Source of the DNA: Hyaloraphidium curvatum
Taxonomy: Eukaryota; Monoblepharomycota; Hyaloraphidiomycetes; Hyaloraphidiales; Hyaloraphidiaceae
Direction: 5' to 3'
NCBI GenBank assembly: GCA_025558095.1
Contig: JAIVFI010000016.1
Location: forward strand, 620,001 to 684,000
Length of the DNA: 64,000 nt
Shown here: positions 42,720-52,840 of the stretch, piece after piece
Layout of the letters: the number at the start of each line of letters is the position of its first letter
Numbering within the stretch: the stretch's first letter is position 1
Notes under the pieces: generated by a model
Database searches by the model: none
What the model was told of the DNA's origin: nothing
Seen by the model: only the letters and a program-made list of their open reading frames with translations
Made by a program: the position numbers and the translations under genes

Positions 42720-42728
42720 TAGCAGTCA

Positions 42729-45686
42729 CTACACTTCGTTGCCCGGTCTCGTAGATCGCGGGAGGCGAGCTTGGCGGACCATCCCTTCCCACGGGACTCC
42801 CTGCGCCTTCAGCAGCTCCTCCAGCATCGTCACCGCGACCCGGGAAGCATCCAGCAAGGCCTTGAGCTCGGGCTTATCGAGGGCGGCAATAGCGTCGGCA
42901 ACCTTCCTGTGCTCGGACAACAGCTCCCGAAGCTTGTCGCAACGCCTTGACCTCTCCTGGGCGTCCACGATGCCCGCCGGCGCCCAAGTGTAGTCCTTCC
43001 GTACCATGCCCAACAGAACGAAGTTGTGATCCCGCCACCTCTGTTCGTACAGCCGACCAGTTCGGAGCGACGTGTACAGCCGGCGTCGTCGGTCTGCCGC
43101 ACGGAACAGATTCACCACAGCTTCCTCGGCGACCTTGGCGCCAGCGATAACGGCAACTTGTCTCTTCCGTGCCTCGGCAGGATCCTCCCCAGGCGGTGCC
43201 GTCGACGTGCGAAGCCGTTCCCGCAAGACAGAGTCCTTGTGAATCGTCCTTTGAGACTGCCCACCACCCGCGACCACGCTCTGAGCCCGTTCCAAGACAG
43301 CCTTAGCCAAAGAGTCGACAAAGAGCTCCGCCTTCTTGCGAACTTCGGACAGCTCGGGCGCCCCGACGGGCTCGCTTGGCGGGTTTGCATCGGGCAGCAG
43401 CGCTCCCGTCGCGACCGCCCGGTCGCGGAGCACCCGGCCGACCATGCCCGCAAACATGCTCGCCCTTTCACGAACCTGAACCCCGTGCTCCATGTCCCGC
43501 GCCATGGCGCCCGCCTTCTGCATGAGCTTCAATGCCAGAGCCTGGACGAAGAACTGAACGCCGCGCGGCAGCGCTCGGCGCGAAGCCGTGCGTCGCGCCG
43601 CGTCTGGGGATTCAACCGAGGATGCCGGTGCAGCTTCTGGCTGGGCTTGATTAACGGAGGCAGGTTCTCGCAAAACGGATAGAGTGAAAGTGTCCAGCTC
43701 GGAGGCCGCGGCCTGGGAAGAACGACGCCGGTCTTCCTTCCGCAGCACCTCTCCCTTGGGCGGTGCATGCGCGGGCGAAGCAGCGGCTGTCCGCGGAACG
43801 GTGACGTTGGCGAGGAATGCCGTCACGAGCTTGTCCGCATCGGCCGCCGAAGCCCTTGCCTCGGCCCCAGGAGACCTTCGAGCCCGGATCTTTGGCTCCG
43901 TACGCAGAGCATCAGCAATCCTCCCCACTTGCTCGGCCCGGAGCGGCATGGTGCTCAGAACGGAGTCCAGCAGGTCGTCGGGGTTCTCCGATTTCGACTG
44001 CGGCTTCGGGATCCTGACGGTGCGCAAGGCCGATGCCCGCGCGAGGTCGACACCACGACGATCGACCCTCGCACCTGCCGAGTGGGCCCGGCGGGGCGGC
44101 GGCGGCACATATCGGTCGAGCGCTTCGGCAAACTCCTCCTGTTCCTGCATCGCGGCAACGCCAGCTTCCTCAGTGGTCCCAGGAACGGTGGGAGGCGGCA
44201 GATGCCGGCTCAGAAGAGCCTGCACGAAAAGGTCTGCGTGGCGCGACGCCGCGGCACCGTTGGCCTTTGCTCCGGATGCACGATCCTTAGTAGGAGCAGC
44301 CGCGCGGTTCCGTCTCCGTCCAAGTGTTTCGCTGTCGACGCCGACCGCGTGAGCGACTTCGTCGGCGAGAGCAACGTCCCCAGCGACCCGCGCAGACCGC
44401 TTCCTGCTCCGACCCGCCTGCTTGTCCGGGGTCGCACCGGTCGCGGGCCGGTTCCTGCTCTGAACCGACAACTTGTCACCAACCGCGCCCAGGGTGGAGC
44501 TGAGCCATCCGACCGAGTCCGCGGCCTTCGCGGACGCCGACTGGCGCGGTGCCGGCTTCGACGCCGATTCAGACAGTGCCGAGAGAATTTCGCTCATCCA
44601 AGCGACCGGTGGACGTTTGTGCGTCTTGACCGCCACGGGTTTTGCCGGCTGGAACGAAGGTTTGCGCAAGAAGCGCGGGTTGATGGGGAGCAGGAGCCGG
44701 CGCCGCAAAGCGGGCCGAGTGGAAGGCCGTTGTGCTGGATCCAGGTAGTCCGATTCGTTGTCCCAGTCCTCTTCCTGCTCCAACGGCGCGACCTGGGCTG
44801 GCTCCGTCTTGGCCTCCAACACTGGTGGGCTGGATACCGGTTCCGCCGCGTCCAGCGGCTCCGCGTTCGTGGTGTAAAGCCAGTTGACGACATCTCCGAG
44901 CGCGTCATCAAGGTTCTTGGCAACTCGACCCTCTTTCGAGACCCGAGTGGGAGTTCCGGCTTCTTTGGCGGTCCCGCCCCGCAGAGTGGCAAGCAACTCG
45001 ATGACCCCCGTGGATCCGGAGGGCGATGCGGTCCTGGCACTTTCGAGCCGGGCGCGACGGCGCTCGCGGTGCGACAATCGAGATTGCGACTGTGCTGCCG
45101 GCCTCCGGGATCGCGGCGAAAGGACGGCGGCAATTTCCGACTCAATCAAGTCGTCCAAAGACATAGACTTCGTTCCTCGAGACGCTTTTCGAGCCGCCGG
45201 CAAAGCAGCTTTCAACGCCGACGAAGTGTCCTTCGGAACCTCACGTGCTTGCGGCGGGAAAGAGGGAACAGGTGGTGGTGCCTTGGCCGCGGCCGTGGAC
45301 GCCTGCACGGAGGCCAGCTGGTTGTTGAGCGCGCTCAGCTCCTCGGCCAGCGACTCGAAATCGGCGAGCATTTCGTCCTCGGGGTCTTCCTCGCCTTCCG
45401 GGCCCACGTTCCGTGCCGGGGGCGCCATTTCGACCTGTCGCGGCGGGCCCGGTGCAGCCCTTCCTTCATCCAGAGGCAACGGCGGGTCCGGGGGCAAAGA
45501 AGGATGTGCGCCACGTCCAGATGTTTCGCCTGGATCCGCGTCCGGAGCTCCCAGAATCCGTGGAGACAGCGAGAACCAACGGCTCGCAGCCCGGGCGCAC
45601 GGCGCGCCAGATGTCCGTGGAACGCCAAGCAACGGGCTCCAGGGCACACGGAGCAACGCCGCGGCCCGCAGGCGTACGAGTTGCAT
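42729..45686 (-). CDS. Unknown large protein with mitochondrial-type presequence
   Basis: A single exon of 985 residues from ATG 45686. The N-terminus (MQLVRLRAAALLRVPWSPLLG, Arg-rich, acid-free for about 45 residues) fits a mitochondrial presequence. The body is hydrophilic and Ala/Arg-rich. A degenerate motif recurs at least four times, in the forms ADLFVQALLSRHL, ADKLVTAFLANV, VQFFVQALALKL and AELFVDSLAKAV. The last 130 residues look globular and aromatic (YTSLRTGRLYEQRWRDHNFV, VRKDYTWAPAG), then helical. No family recognised. Organelle gene expression would be a plausible role, but that is a guess. It is about 300 bp from a divergent SDR gene. Confidence 0.7.
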   Translation of the reverse strand: MQLVRLRAAALLRVPWSPLLGVPRTSGAPCARAASRWFSLSPRILGAPDADPGETSGRGAHPSLPPDPPLPLDEGRAAPGPPRQVEMAPPARNVGPEGEEDPEDEMLADFESLAEELSALNNQLASVQASTAAAKAPPPVPSFPPQAREVPKDTSSALKAALPAARKASRGTKSMSLDDLIESEIAAVLSPRSRRPAAQSQSRLSHRERRRARLESARTASPSGSTGVIELLATLRGGTAKEAGTPTRVSKEGRVAKNLDDALGDVVNWLYTTNAEPLDAAEPVSSPPVLEAKTEPAQVAPLEQEEDWDNESDYLDPAQRPSTRPALRRRLLLPINPRFLRKPSFQPAKPVAVKTHKRPPVAWMSEILSALSESASKPAPRQSASAKAADSVGWLSSTLGAVGDKLSVQSRNRPATGATPDKQAGRSRKRSARVAGDVALADEVAHAVGVDSETLGRRRNRAAAPTKDRASGAKANGAAASRHADLFVQALLSRHLPPPTVPGTTEEAGVAAMQEQEEFAEALDRYVPPPPRRAHSAGARVDRRGVDLARASALRTVRIPKPQSKSENPDDLLDSVLSTMPLRAEQVGRIADALRTEPKIRARRSPGAEARASAADADKLVTAFLANVTVPRTAAASPAHAPPKGEVLRKEDRRRSSQAAASELDTFTLSVLREPASVNQAQPEAAPASSVESPDAARRTASRRALPRGVQFFVQALALKLMQKAGAMARDMEHGVQVRERASMFAGMVGRVLRDRAVATGALLPDANPPSEPVGAPELSEVRKKAELFVDSLAKAVLERAQSVVAGGGQSQRTIHKDSVLRERLRTSTAPPGEDPAEARKRQVAVIAGAKVAEEAVVNLFRAADRRRRLYTSLRTGRLYEQRWRDHNFVLLGMVRKDYTWAPAGIVDAQERSRRCDKLRELLSEHRKVADAIAALDKPELKALLDASRVAVTMLEELLKAQGVPWEGMVRQARLPRSTRPGNEV

Positions 45687-45977
45687 CGCTGCCCGCCCGC
45701 CGCGAAGGCCCGCGCGGAACCTCGACCTGCCCGAGTGATCCAGTAAACAAAGCGTAGCGACCTAAGCGCCGAATTTCTTCTGGTATCGTTCGACCCCCCG
45801 AAACCAGGGTTCGACGCCCCTAAAACTCACCAGCCTGTACAAGCCCAGCAGCATCGTCTGATCCTCTCGAAGCACTCCCCTTGGAAACGTGCGCCTTTGC
45901 CTCGTTTCCCCTCCCATTCCTCCGTTACTCCCTTTTCTGAAGCGCCATCGCGTAGCGGCGGCGCCCGGACCGCCGCG

Positions 45978-47161
45978 ATGCCCTCCCTCGTCAACATGCT
46001 CTTCTACGGCCCGCTCTTCCTCTTCGGCCTCATCTCGCTCATCTCGTACATGATTTCGGCCGCTTACTACTGGCTCTTTTGCCGGACGGAGCGCGACCTG
46101 AAGAAGGCCTACAACGCGGAATGGGCCCTCGTCACCGGTTCGTCTTCCCCGGTCCCACCCGACCTCGGAGCGCTCACGTTCCGGCAGGCGGCTCGTCGGG
46201 CATCGGCCTCTCCATGGCCAAGCGGCTCGCAAAGCAGGGGATCAACGTCGTCGTGGCGGCGCTGGACGACAAGCACCTGGCCTCCGCGACGGAGCAGCTG
46301 AGGAAGGAGTTCCCCGGCGTTGAGGTGCGGAGCGTGGGGGTGGACCTCGGGAAGGAGGGGAGGGAGTACATGGACAGGATCGAGGAGGCGTGCAAGGGGA
46401 TCGAGGTGCAGCTCGTGTTTTCCAACGCCGGTGGGTGGATCAGTGCCGGAGCCGGACTTTCAGCAGCTCAATGTCACTGCTTCCCTTCGCCGACAGGCTT
46501 CGTCAAGCCGGGTCTCTTCTCCCTCCTCCCTTACGAGGTCCTCTTTGCCAACCATACCACCAACATTACCTCCCACCTGGCCGTCGTGCACCACTTCACC
46601 AAGAAGATGATCGCCGCCCGCCGCCGCGGCCTGGTCGTCTTCACCTCCTCTTCGGCCTCCTTCCTGCCCAACCCCCTGGCGAGCATGTACGCTTCGACAA
46701 AGGCATACATGTCGACGTTTGCGGGGTCGATCGCGGCGGAGCTCAGGCCGTTCGGGATCGACGTGACCGTGGTGCACCCGTCCCCCGTGGCGTCCAATTT
46801 CTACGAGAATGCCAAAGGCTTCTCGCTGCTCGAGGTATGTAGCCCGCCCGCCGTTTCCTACGGGCCTTTGTGTGACGTATCCCTCCAGGCACCCAAGGCC
46901 TCGGCCCAGTCCCCCGACGAGCTCGTCTCCACCGTCTTCCGCGCCGCGGGCAAGCTCGTCGTCCTGGACGAGGGCGCCGTGACCGTGGGCATGCGGTTGG
47001 GGCTCAAGATGGCGGACTGGAACCTGGTCACGGAGGCCATGGCCCGCGTGGGAGGGCTGCTGCCGGACTACGTCAAGTTCCGCAAGGCGGGGCTCGAGGC
47101 GAACGGGATCCCGGACGTCAAGGGGCAGTGGTGGATCGACGAGGCCAAGAAGGCCAAGTAG
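45978..47161 (+). CDS. Membrane SDR, 3-ketoacyl-CoA reductase/17beta-HSD type
   Basis: Four exons (45978-46137, 46188-46430, 46497-46834, 46889-47161) give 337 residues. An N-terminal span (LFLFGLISLISYMISAAYYWLF) precedes WALVTGGSSGIG, which is completed by splicing. NAG (VFSNAGF, also across a junction), TSSSASF and YASTKAY (catalytic Tyr and Lys) follow. The VHPSPVASNFYENAKG region and the C-terminus resemble ER 3-ketoacyl-CoA reductases (yeast Ifa38/KAR) and 17-beta-hydroxysteroid dehydrogenases. The ER membrane is the likely site; very-long-chain fatty acid elongation is a family-based suggestion. It converges with the hydrolase gene, stops 26 bp apart. Confidence 0.9.
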
Positions 47162-47187
47162 ATGTCGATTGCCGGCCCTGTGGCCCG

Positions 47188-48521
47188 TCACAGCCGCTCG
47201 TTCCCGCCCGCCCCGCGGAGCCACCGCCTGAACCACGATACGCACTTTTCGGTCATGTCCGGCGTGACCTCGTGGCCCGCCGGGAACACCGCAAGCTCGA
47301 ACGCGTCCTCGTTGAAGTAGAGGAAGTCGTACGCCTCCTTGGTCCTCGCCACGGTATCAAAGGGAGGCTGTTGGGAAAGGATCAGCCCATTTCTCGCCAG
47401 CAGTAGCCGGCGAACCCACCCGTCCGTCGATTCCCGCGATCGGATTCCTCGGATCCCGCTCCCCGTTGATCGCGCAGCACGCCCTGGGAGCCAAGCTGGG
47501 CACGGTCCTCTGCGCGTCCCACTTGTCGAGGAGACCGGGCGCGATCCGGTCGTACGTCCGGCGGACGACGTCGGCGGTGATTTCGGTGCCGGCTTCCTGG
47601 GCGGCGAGGGTGAACGGAGGGAGGATGGTGTCGATCCGGGGGCGGTAGTACTCGGGCGACTTGAGGGAGAAGGTGAAGGACTGGAGGCCGATCTGTGAGG
47701 TGCGATGAGAAACGAACTGCAAGGGGAGATGGTCGGGCACCAACGATGGGCACGATGGTCCTGTAGCGCGTGTCGGCCGCCGCGCTGAGCCACGAGATCA
47801 TTCCGCCAAGGCTGATCCCCGTGATCCCGAGCTTGAGATGGTCCATTTCACGCCGGGGATCGTCCGAGGGCAGCGAAGCACGGTCCTCGCCCACGCAGGA
47901 TATCCAGTCGGCGACTTTGTGGCAGTCCCACACCGAGTCAAGGAGGAATGGCTGGCAGGATCCCGGCTCGCGCCAGGCCCGGGCCAGGGCGGCATGGTAG
48001 ATCCTAAGAACGTCGGCCCGGACCTGGGCGTCCGTGCGCGCGTCCGGGCCCGGGAGGGTCTCGATGCCGATGCCTGGCTCGGAGGACACGGCCCGTTCGC
48101 CGTGGTAACGGGCGTCGATCGTGACACAGCAGAAACCGTCGCCGACGAGGCGCACTGCGAGGTTCTTGACCGCCTCTTGCCCCGAGCCGGTGAAGTGAAT
48201 GACGAGGATTGTCGGCAGCGGCTTCCCGGCCTCCTTGGGACGCAGCACCGTGAGCGGCACCTTGCCGTTGTCGCTGCCGAGCTCGGTGGTGAGCACGAAC
48301 GAGTCGACGCGCAGCCCGGCGGCGGCGGGCAGCTTTGCCAGCGCGGCGGCGACCCGCGGCGGCACTGCCCCGCGGCGCGTCACCGGCAGCGGCGAGGGAG
48401 GCAGCTGTGGTGGCAAGCGAGGACTCAAACTCCGGACCGCATTGCTCGCCCAGGAACCGCGACTCACCTGCTTCCGCGAGCGTCGGAGGAAGTCCTGGAA
48501 CTCGGAGGCCACGTCCGCCAT
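47188..48521 (-). CDS. Alpha/beta hydrolase
   Basis: Three exons (complement of 47745-48521, 47420-47692, 47188-47367) give 409 residues. IHFTGSGQEA starts the core, TIDARYHGER is the strand-4 region, and the nucleophile elbow is GISLGG. The acid is probably in NGERDPRNP and the His in FPAGHEV, in the right order. RYHGER and the lid resemble a dienelactone-hydrolase/acetyl-esterase-like group, but no substrate can be named. No signal peptide. The intron beginning GTTGGT is shared in style with the MYND gene. Confidence 0.85.
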
Positions 48522-48872
48522 TCTGCACGTCGGAGTCGCTTCTCGGCACGAAGTGGAGCCGGTGAGTCAAGTGCTTCGGGGATCGCCACTGTTTACGCCG
48601 CGCGTCGATCATCATCCTCGTCTGTCGCCCAGCGCAGCTTCCTCATTCTTTCCGCTCACGGCCTCGTCACTGCGGACAAGCACCGCACCACCGACTTCAG
48701 CGAATCCGAATGGCTCGCCATTATCCCGTCTGCGCCCCAGGGTGCCACGGGCGCGGTCTTCCGCGGCGACGACGGGGAGCCGTTCCGTGCTCCGCTGGAC
48801 CGCGCGACGCTGCTCCGCGAAGTCGGCCGCCGCAGCCGTTTGCTGCTGTTCGAGGCCCGCGTGCACTTCTAC
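48522..48872. other. Divergent promoter region, may contain an exon
   Basis: Between two divergent genes. The frame of the downstream membrane protein stays open through here and reads like protein from about 48640, but no ATG exists in that frame. A spliced 5' exon is possible; GTGAGT at 48561 and a CAG acceptor at 48637 are candidate sites. Confidence 0.4.
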
Positions 48873-50186
48873 ATGGCTCCGTGGGCCTCGAGGCCCGTGA
48901 TCAGGAGCCTTCTCTTTACCGTCTCGGGAATGGTCGTTGTGTTCTCACCCCTAGCGTTTGAGGGCGGCCTATACGCGTCGCCTCAGCTGGCAGCCGGATT
49001 TTTCGGCTCCCTGGTGGTAGTTGCAATGTCACCTGCAATCTTCTTGTTTGCTTCATTTGCACGCCTGTACACGTACTTCGCGCCGGCGAAAGGCAAGACC
49101 GGTGCCGGTCAATCAGCCTCCATTCCGGAACCCGATTACAGCCCACATGCGCTGGCGGGGCTCGCCCGGTGGTCGCAGCTAGTCGATGAACAAGATTCCG
49201 CTGCGAAACGGGACGCAGAGTCCGTCGCGGCCATCGGCACCCCCTCTCTGCTCCTCCAACACCAGCAGGGCGATTCACTTTGCCCCTGTGTGGCGCCCGC
49301 CTGCACTGGTTCCCTCCTTCGGAGCGCTCCCCTGCTGGGCTTCCTCGAAGCTGTCACACGAATGACTGTCACTTCTGCTGGCTTCGTTCTGGCCCTGTCG
49401 AATCCTCTGCTTGTGCACGGCGGCGCGTTTTGGGCCTCTTGGTGGGCCGTTTCAGGAGCCTTGGCCCTGTTGGCGCTCCTGAACTATGTACCCGTCAACG
49501 TGATGGGTCGCTTTACCACCAACGCCTCCTTGCTCCGCCTTTCCCTCCGGATCCAGCGCCGGGCGATGTTCGTGGCCCTCCGCGACTTCATCGATTCTTT
49601 CGACCGGGCCATCTTTGGAGGGGAGGCGAGCACCGAGCTTCCGGACGCACGACTCTACCCCAAGCTCCACTACAGGCTGGCGGATACCTGGGAGAAGCGC
49701 GTCCCTTTCCTAGTTTCGGGCCGCCTTTTCCTTGGCCTGGTATCCATAACGTTCGCCTTACCCACCGTGGTCAACCTCGCCGTCGGATCCTGCATCCCGG
49801 CCTACTCGGTCGTCCTTCTCGTCTTGTTGCTGGTTGTCACGATCACGGACCTCACCCACGTCGCCCTCTCCAACGAGCAGATCGAAAAGATCACGGAGCT
49901 GTACCGGCAGGCCCAGACCGGGATCCGGGACAAGCTCGTGCGCGCGCGTCGTCTGCCCCCGGACCCGGCCCGCGCGCCGCTGCTGGAGGCGCTGCGGGAG
50001 CACGACCGGCTGCTCGAGTCGTTCAGGGAGGTCGCGGGGTTCCGCGGCCGGTTCCTGGGGTTCGTCGTGGATTTCGGCGTGCTGCGGACCTTCCTGGTGA
50101 CCGTGTTCACGCTGCTCGTCGGGTTGTGGTCCATCCTGCGCGGATCGATCGTCTTCACGCTCGACTCTGTGTGCCCAAGTAGATGA
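48873..50186 (+). CDS. Multi-pass membrane protein of unknown family
   Basis: The first in-frame ATG is at 48873; the frame reads 437 residues to the stop at 50186 and may extend upstream. At least six hydrophobic spans are visible: SLLFTVSGMVVVF, GFFGSLVVVAMSPAIFLF, ASWWAVSGALALLALL, LFLGLVSITFALPTVV, AYSVVLLVLLLVVTI and FLVTVFTLLVGLW. A conserved-looking RIQRRAMFVALRDFIDSFDRAIF and a helical EQIEKITELYRQAQ region lie between them. Not recognised as a known carrier or channel. The first 70 residues upstream of the ATG (WLAIIPSAPQG, FRAPLDR) also look coding, so the N-terminus is probably incomplete here. Confidence 0.6.
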   Translation: MAPWASRPVIRSLLFTVSGMVVVFSPLAFEGGLYASPQLAAGFFGSLVVVAMSPAIFLFASFARLYTYFAPAKGKTGAGQSASIPEPDYSPHALAGLARWSQLVDEQDSAAKRDAESVAAIGTPSLLLQHQQGDSLCPCVAPACTGSLLRSAPLLGFLEAVTRMTVTSAGFVLALSNPLLVHGGAFWASWWAVSGALALLALLNYVPVNVMGRFTTNASLLRLSLRIQRRAMFVALRDFIDSFDRAIFGGEASTELPDARLYPKLHYRLADTWEKRVPFLVSGRLFLGLVSITFALPTVVNLAVGSCIPAYSVVLLVLLLVVTITDLTHVALSNEQIEKITELYRQAQTGIRDKLVRARRLPPDPARAPLLEALREHDRLLESFREVAGFRGRFLGFVVDFGVLRTFLVTVFTLLVGLWSILRGSIVFTLDSVCPSR

Positions 50187-50432
50187 GGTGAATGAGGTTG
50201 GCTTTCATCACGGATCTTGGTGCCTCGAACACTTTGCCGTACGCCTGCACGGGCTGGGAAAGAGGACCAGGTCTGTATTCGAAGTCTAGAGTAACGAATA
50301 GCGAACAATCGGTGCGTCGAAGAGCTTGCTGCAGGATTCGGAGCCGATTGTTTACATGCGCGTCTCCCCGGCGACTACGAACTAACCAACGCGTCGCTCT
50401 GTGTCTCTGCCCTCTCGTTGCGCCTTCTTGTC

Positions 50433-50999
50433 ATGGGATTCTTCCATAGTCTCTGGCTCCGGCCCGCGGACGCAGAACAGGACGCGTTGCTGTCGCGGAT
50501 CATCGAATACGAGAGTCACAGCAAGCCGGGCACTTCGCACCCGTTCACGCCGCACGCGACCCTCTTTTCGCTGGACGCGGGGCAGGATGCCGGCACGGAG
50601 GAGGTGGTGGCTCGGCTCGAGGCGGCAGTCGCTTCGTGGGCCGCGTCCGGGGGGCGGGCGAGGGGCAAACCGTTGGTGCTCACCTCGGCTGGCGCGGAAA
50701 CTGGGAAGCACTTTTTCCAGTGCGTGCTCCTGCGAATCGAACCCTCCGAGGACCTGCTCGCGCTGCGCAAGAGCGCGTGTGACGCGTTCCCGCCTGCTCC
50801 GGACACGTACTTTCCGCACATTTCGCTCGTCTACGGGGACCTGCCCGATGACGTGAGGGAGGGGATCGTCAAGGAAGTGGCACAAAGGTGGAGCAACAAG
50901 GTGACGGGCGAGATCCCGTGCGACCGCGTGGAGATTTGGAAGTGCACCACGGAGAAGACGACGCTCGGATGGGTCAAGGTCGGCGAGGTACGCCTCTAG
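50433..50999 (+). CDS. 2H-family cyclic phosphodiesterase (CPDase)
   Basis: A single exon of 188 residues. The two 2H-phosphoesterase motifs are present: HATLFSL (HxTx, near residue 47) and HISLVYG (HxSx, near residue 130), separated by a barrel half. The start MGFFHSLWLRP matches the first strand of fungal and plant CPDases. The enzyme opens 1'',2''-cyclic ADP-ribose phosphate to the 1''-phosphate, downstream of fungal tRNA splicing; soluble. Length is slightly below yeast Cpd1 (about 239). Neighbours give no functional hint. Confidence 0.9.
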   Translation: MGFFHSLWLRPADAEQDALLSRIIEYESHSKPGTSHPFTPHATLFSLDAGQDAGTEEVVARLEAAVASWAASGGRARGKPLVLTSAGAETGKHFFQCVLLRIEPSEDLLALRKSACDAFPPAPDTYFPHISLVYGDLPDDVREGIVKEVAQRWSNKVTGEIPCDRVEIWKCTTEKTTLGWVKVGEVRL

Positions 51000-51082
51000 A
51001 GCAACCTCGAGAGCCTAAGTTCAGAGTGTGCGATGTAGACCGAAATGTACTTCTGGCCTTCGGCGCTATTCAATCCTTCTCC

Positions 51083-52138
51083 TCATATCGGATCACCCCA
51101 CTCGTTCCTCTTCAGCAACCCCCTCCTCTCCATCTCCTCCCGCTCTTCCCTCGTCCTAGCAAACAATCCCGCCCCCCCCTCCACCATTCCCGTCTCCTCC
51201 ATCGGCCGCGACGGCACCATCGTCGTCCCCTGCACCTCCTGCTCCCCTCCGCGCCGCGCTGCAGCTTCGCGGCGGACGCGCTCCCATGCGCTTGGCTGGG
51301 CGCCGGCGCGGCGGCGGATCTCGGCCCAGGATGTCGTGCCCTGGGGGGCGGGGAGGTCGTACGGGTCGACCTCGGCGTCGGCGGAGTCGGAGGTGGAAGG
51401 TGGGGGGGCGGTGGCGATTGGGGAGGGCGCGGGAGGCGGGATGTAGAACGGATCCGCAACCGGGCGGAAGGAATAGTCCGGCTGTCGCGAAACTGGGTTC
51501 CCGGGGGGAGCTTCGTCAAATGGCCGCGCTGGAGGGGAATACTGCGGCGCCGGATCGAAAGTCGTATCCGCCGGGAAAGGGGAAGAAGGCGCAGGAGGAG
51601 GTGCCATGGGAACGGGACCTTGCCCGGCCGGCAGACCACGGGGCGTGCTGAGGGAGAAGGATTAGACTCGAGCAGTAGCAAGGTCTGCTAGGCGAAACAA
51701 CATACCGTCCCATATTGCGCTCCAGAATCATCCGCCGGAGCTCCGAATCGGGCGGCAGCTCCCTCACTGTGGGTGGAACAGACGCCCGCAGCCGTCAGGA
51801 AGACAGATATCCGACGACGCCGACCGCAACCCACTCAAAGACCATCTTTGGAACGCCCCAAACAGCTGCATCCCCGCCGCCGCCCCTCCTGCGAACCCCA
51901 CGACCGCGAGTCCGGTCCCAGCTGCCGCCGGCGCGTTGGGAGGTAACCGAAGGGCCAAATAGCGTCCCAGTTGCGTTCCGACGAATCCCGAGATGAGGAT
52001 CATGTCGGTTTTGTACGAATTGAGGGATTTGGCAGCCTTGATAGCCTTCTCTTCCGCCGGAGTTGGCTTGTAGCCGGGAGGGGCGACCGACCCGGTGGAC
52101 CCGGCAGCGGGCGGAGGGGGTGGCATCGTGCTCGCCAT
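51083..52138 (-). CDS. OCIA-domain-like protein with disordered C-terminus
   Basis: Three exons (complement of 51835-52138, 51706-51766, 51083-51647; introns 68 and 58 nt) give 309 residues. The first 125 residues resemble the OCIA domain: a helix KPTPAEEKAIKAAKSLNSY, two hydrophobic segments (MILISGFVGTQLGRYLAL and GTGLAVVGFAGGAAAGMQLFGAF), then RELPPDSELRRMILE. The rest is Pro/Ser-rich with SWAEIRRRAG and a charged helical end (REEREEMERRGLL). OCIA proteins of animals and fungi sit in mitochondrial or endosomal membranes. The assignment is by pattern only and is moderate. Confidence 0.65.
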
Positions 52139-52310
52139 GGCGCAGAGGATGGACGTGCGGATGTGCCGAGTGATATCCGAATGCCAGATACGAGGATCTC
52201 GGGCTCCACTGGGTGGAGTGTCCGATGTTGGATCGCGTTGTTGGCGTCGCAAGCGCGCGAGTGAGCCACCTCATCGATCACCTTCCACTTCCACGCAGAA
52301 CGAGGGAACG

Positions 52311-52785
52311 ATGGCGGAGGAAGCTCAGAGGGATACGAACGAGCCTCTCGCTGACGAGGACGTGACAGACCGTGTGGTGTCAATGACCGAGGAGCTTTCG
52401 AAGCGCCACGACAAGAAGGTTCTTCGCTCGATGGCACCAATGTCTGGCGCTGACGCCTCGTGAAGGAACCCGCCCACGTCAAGGCAGAGCACGAGCGCTT
52501 GTCCACTTTCCCCGACGAGGAGAAGTTCGACCCCGAATCGGACGTCGCCGTGTCCATGCTTCGCCAGCGTCGCGACTCCGGGTCCCAAGTGGCCAGCGAG
52601 AGGGGCAAGAGCGCCGTGGACACCTTCGGGATGGCCGACACCCTCAACGAAGTGAATGTCCGATGCGCGTTTGGCATTGCTTCCCGATCTGACTCTCCCT
52701 GCAGGGCGAGGCCATGTTGGAAGAGAAGAAGCAGATCATGGGCGCCGGCCAGAGGACGGGTCACCAGGTGCAGCCGGACATCTGA
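52311..52785 (+). CDS. Small hydrophilic protein, unknown
   Basis: Three exons (52311-52418, 52466-52651, 52705-52785) give 124 residues, rich in Glu, Asp, Lys and Arg with almost no hydrophobic core. FPDEEKFDPESDVAVSMLRQRR is the most distinctive part. The second intron (GTGAAT start, 53 nt) is well supported by the frame change; the first (GTTCTT start, 47 nt) is weaker. No family known. It shares a 172-bp divergent promoter with the OCIA gene. Confidence 0.55.
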
Positions 52786-52840
52786 CCAAAGGTCGTTGAA
52801 AGCGTGTCTTCCGTTCCGATACACGGCCTGCCGCTCTTGC

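Noticed and set aside
47838-50186. A 782-residue plus-strand open frame covering the hydrolase gene
   Set aside because: The first half is antisense to the well-supported alpha/beta hydrolase; high GC removes stops by chance. Only the part from about 48640 is credible.
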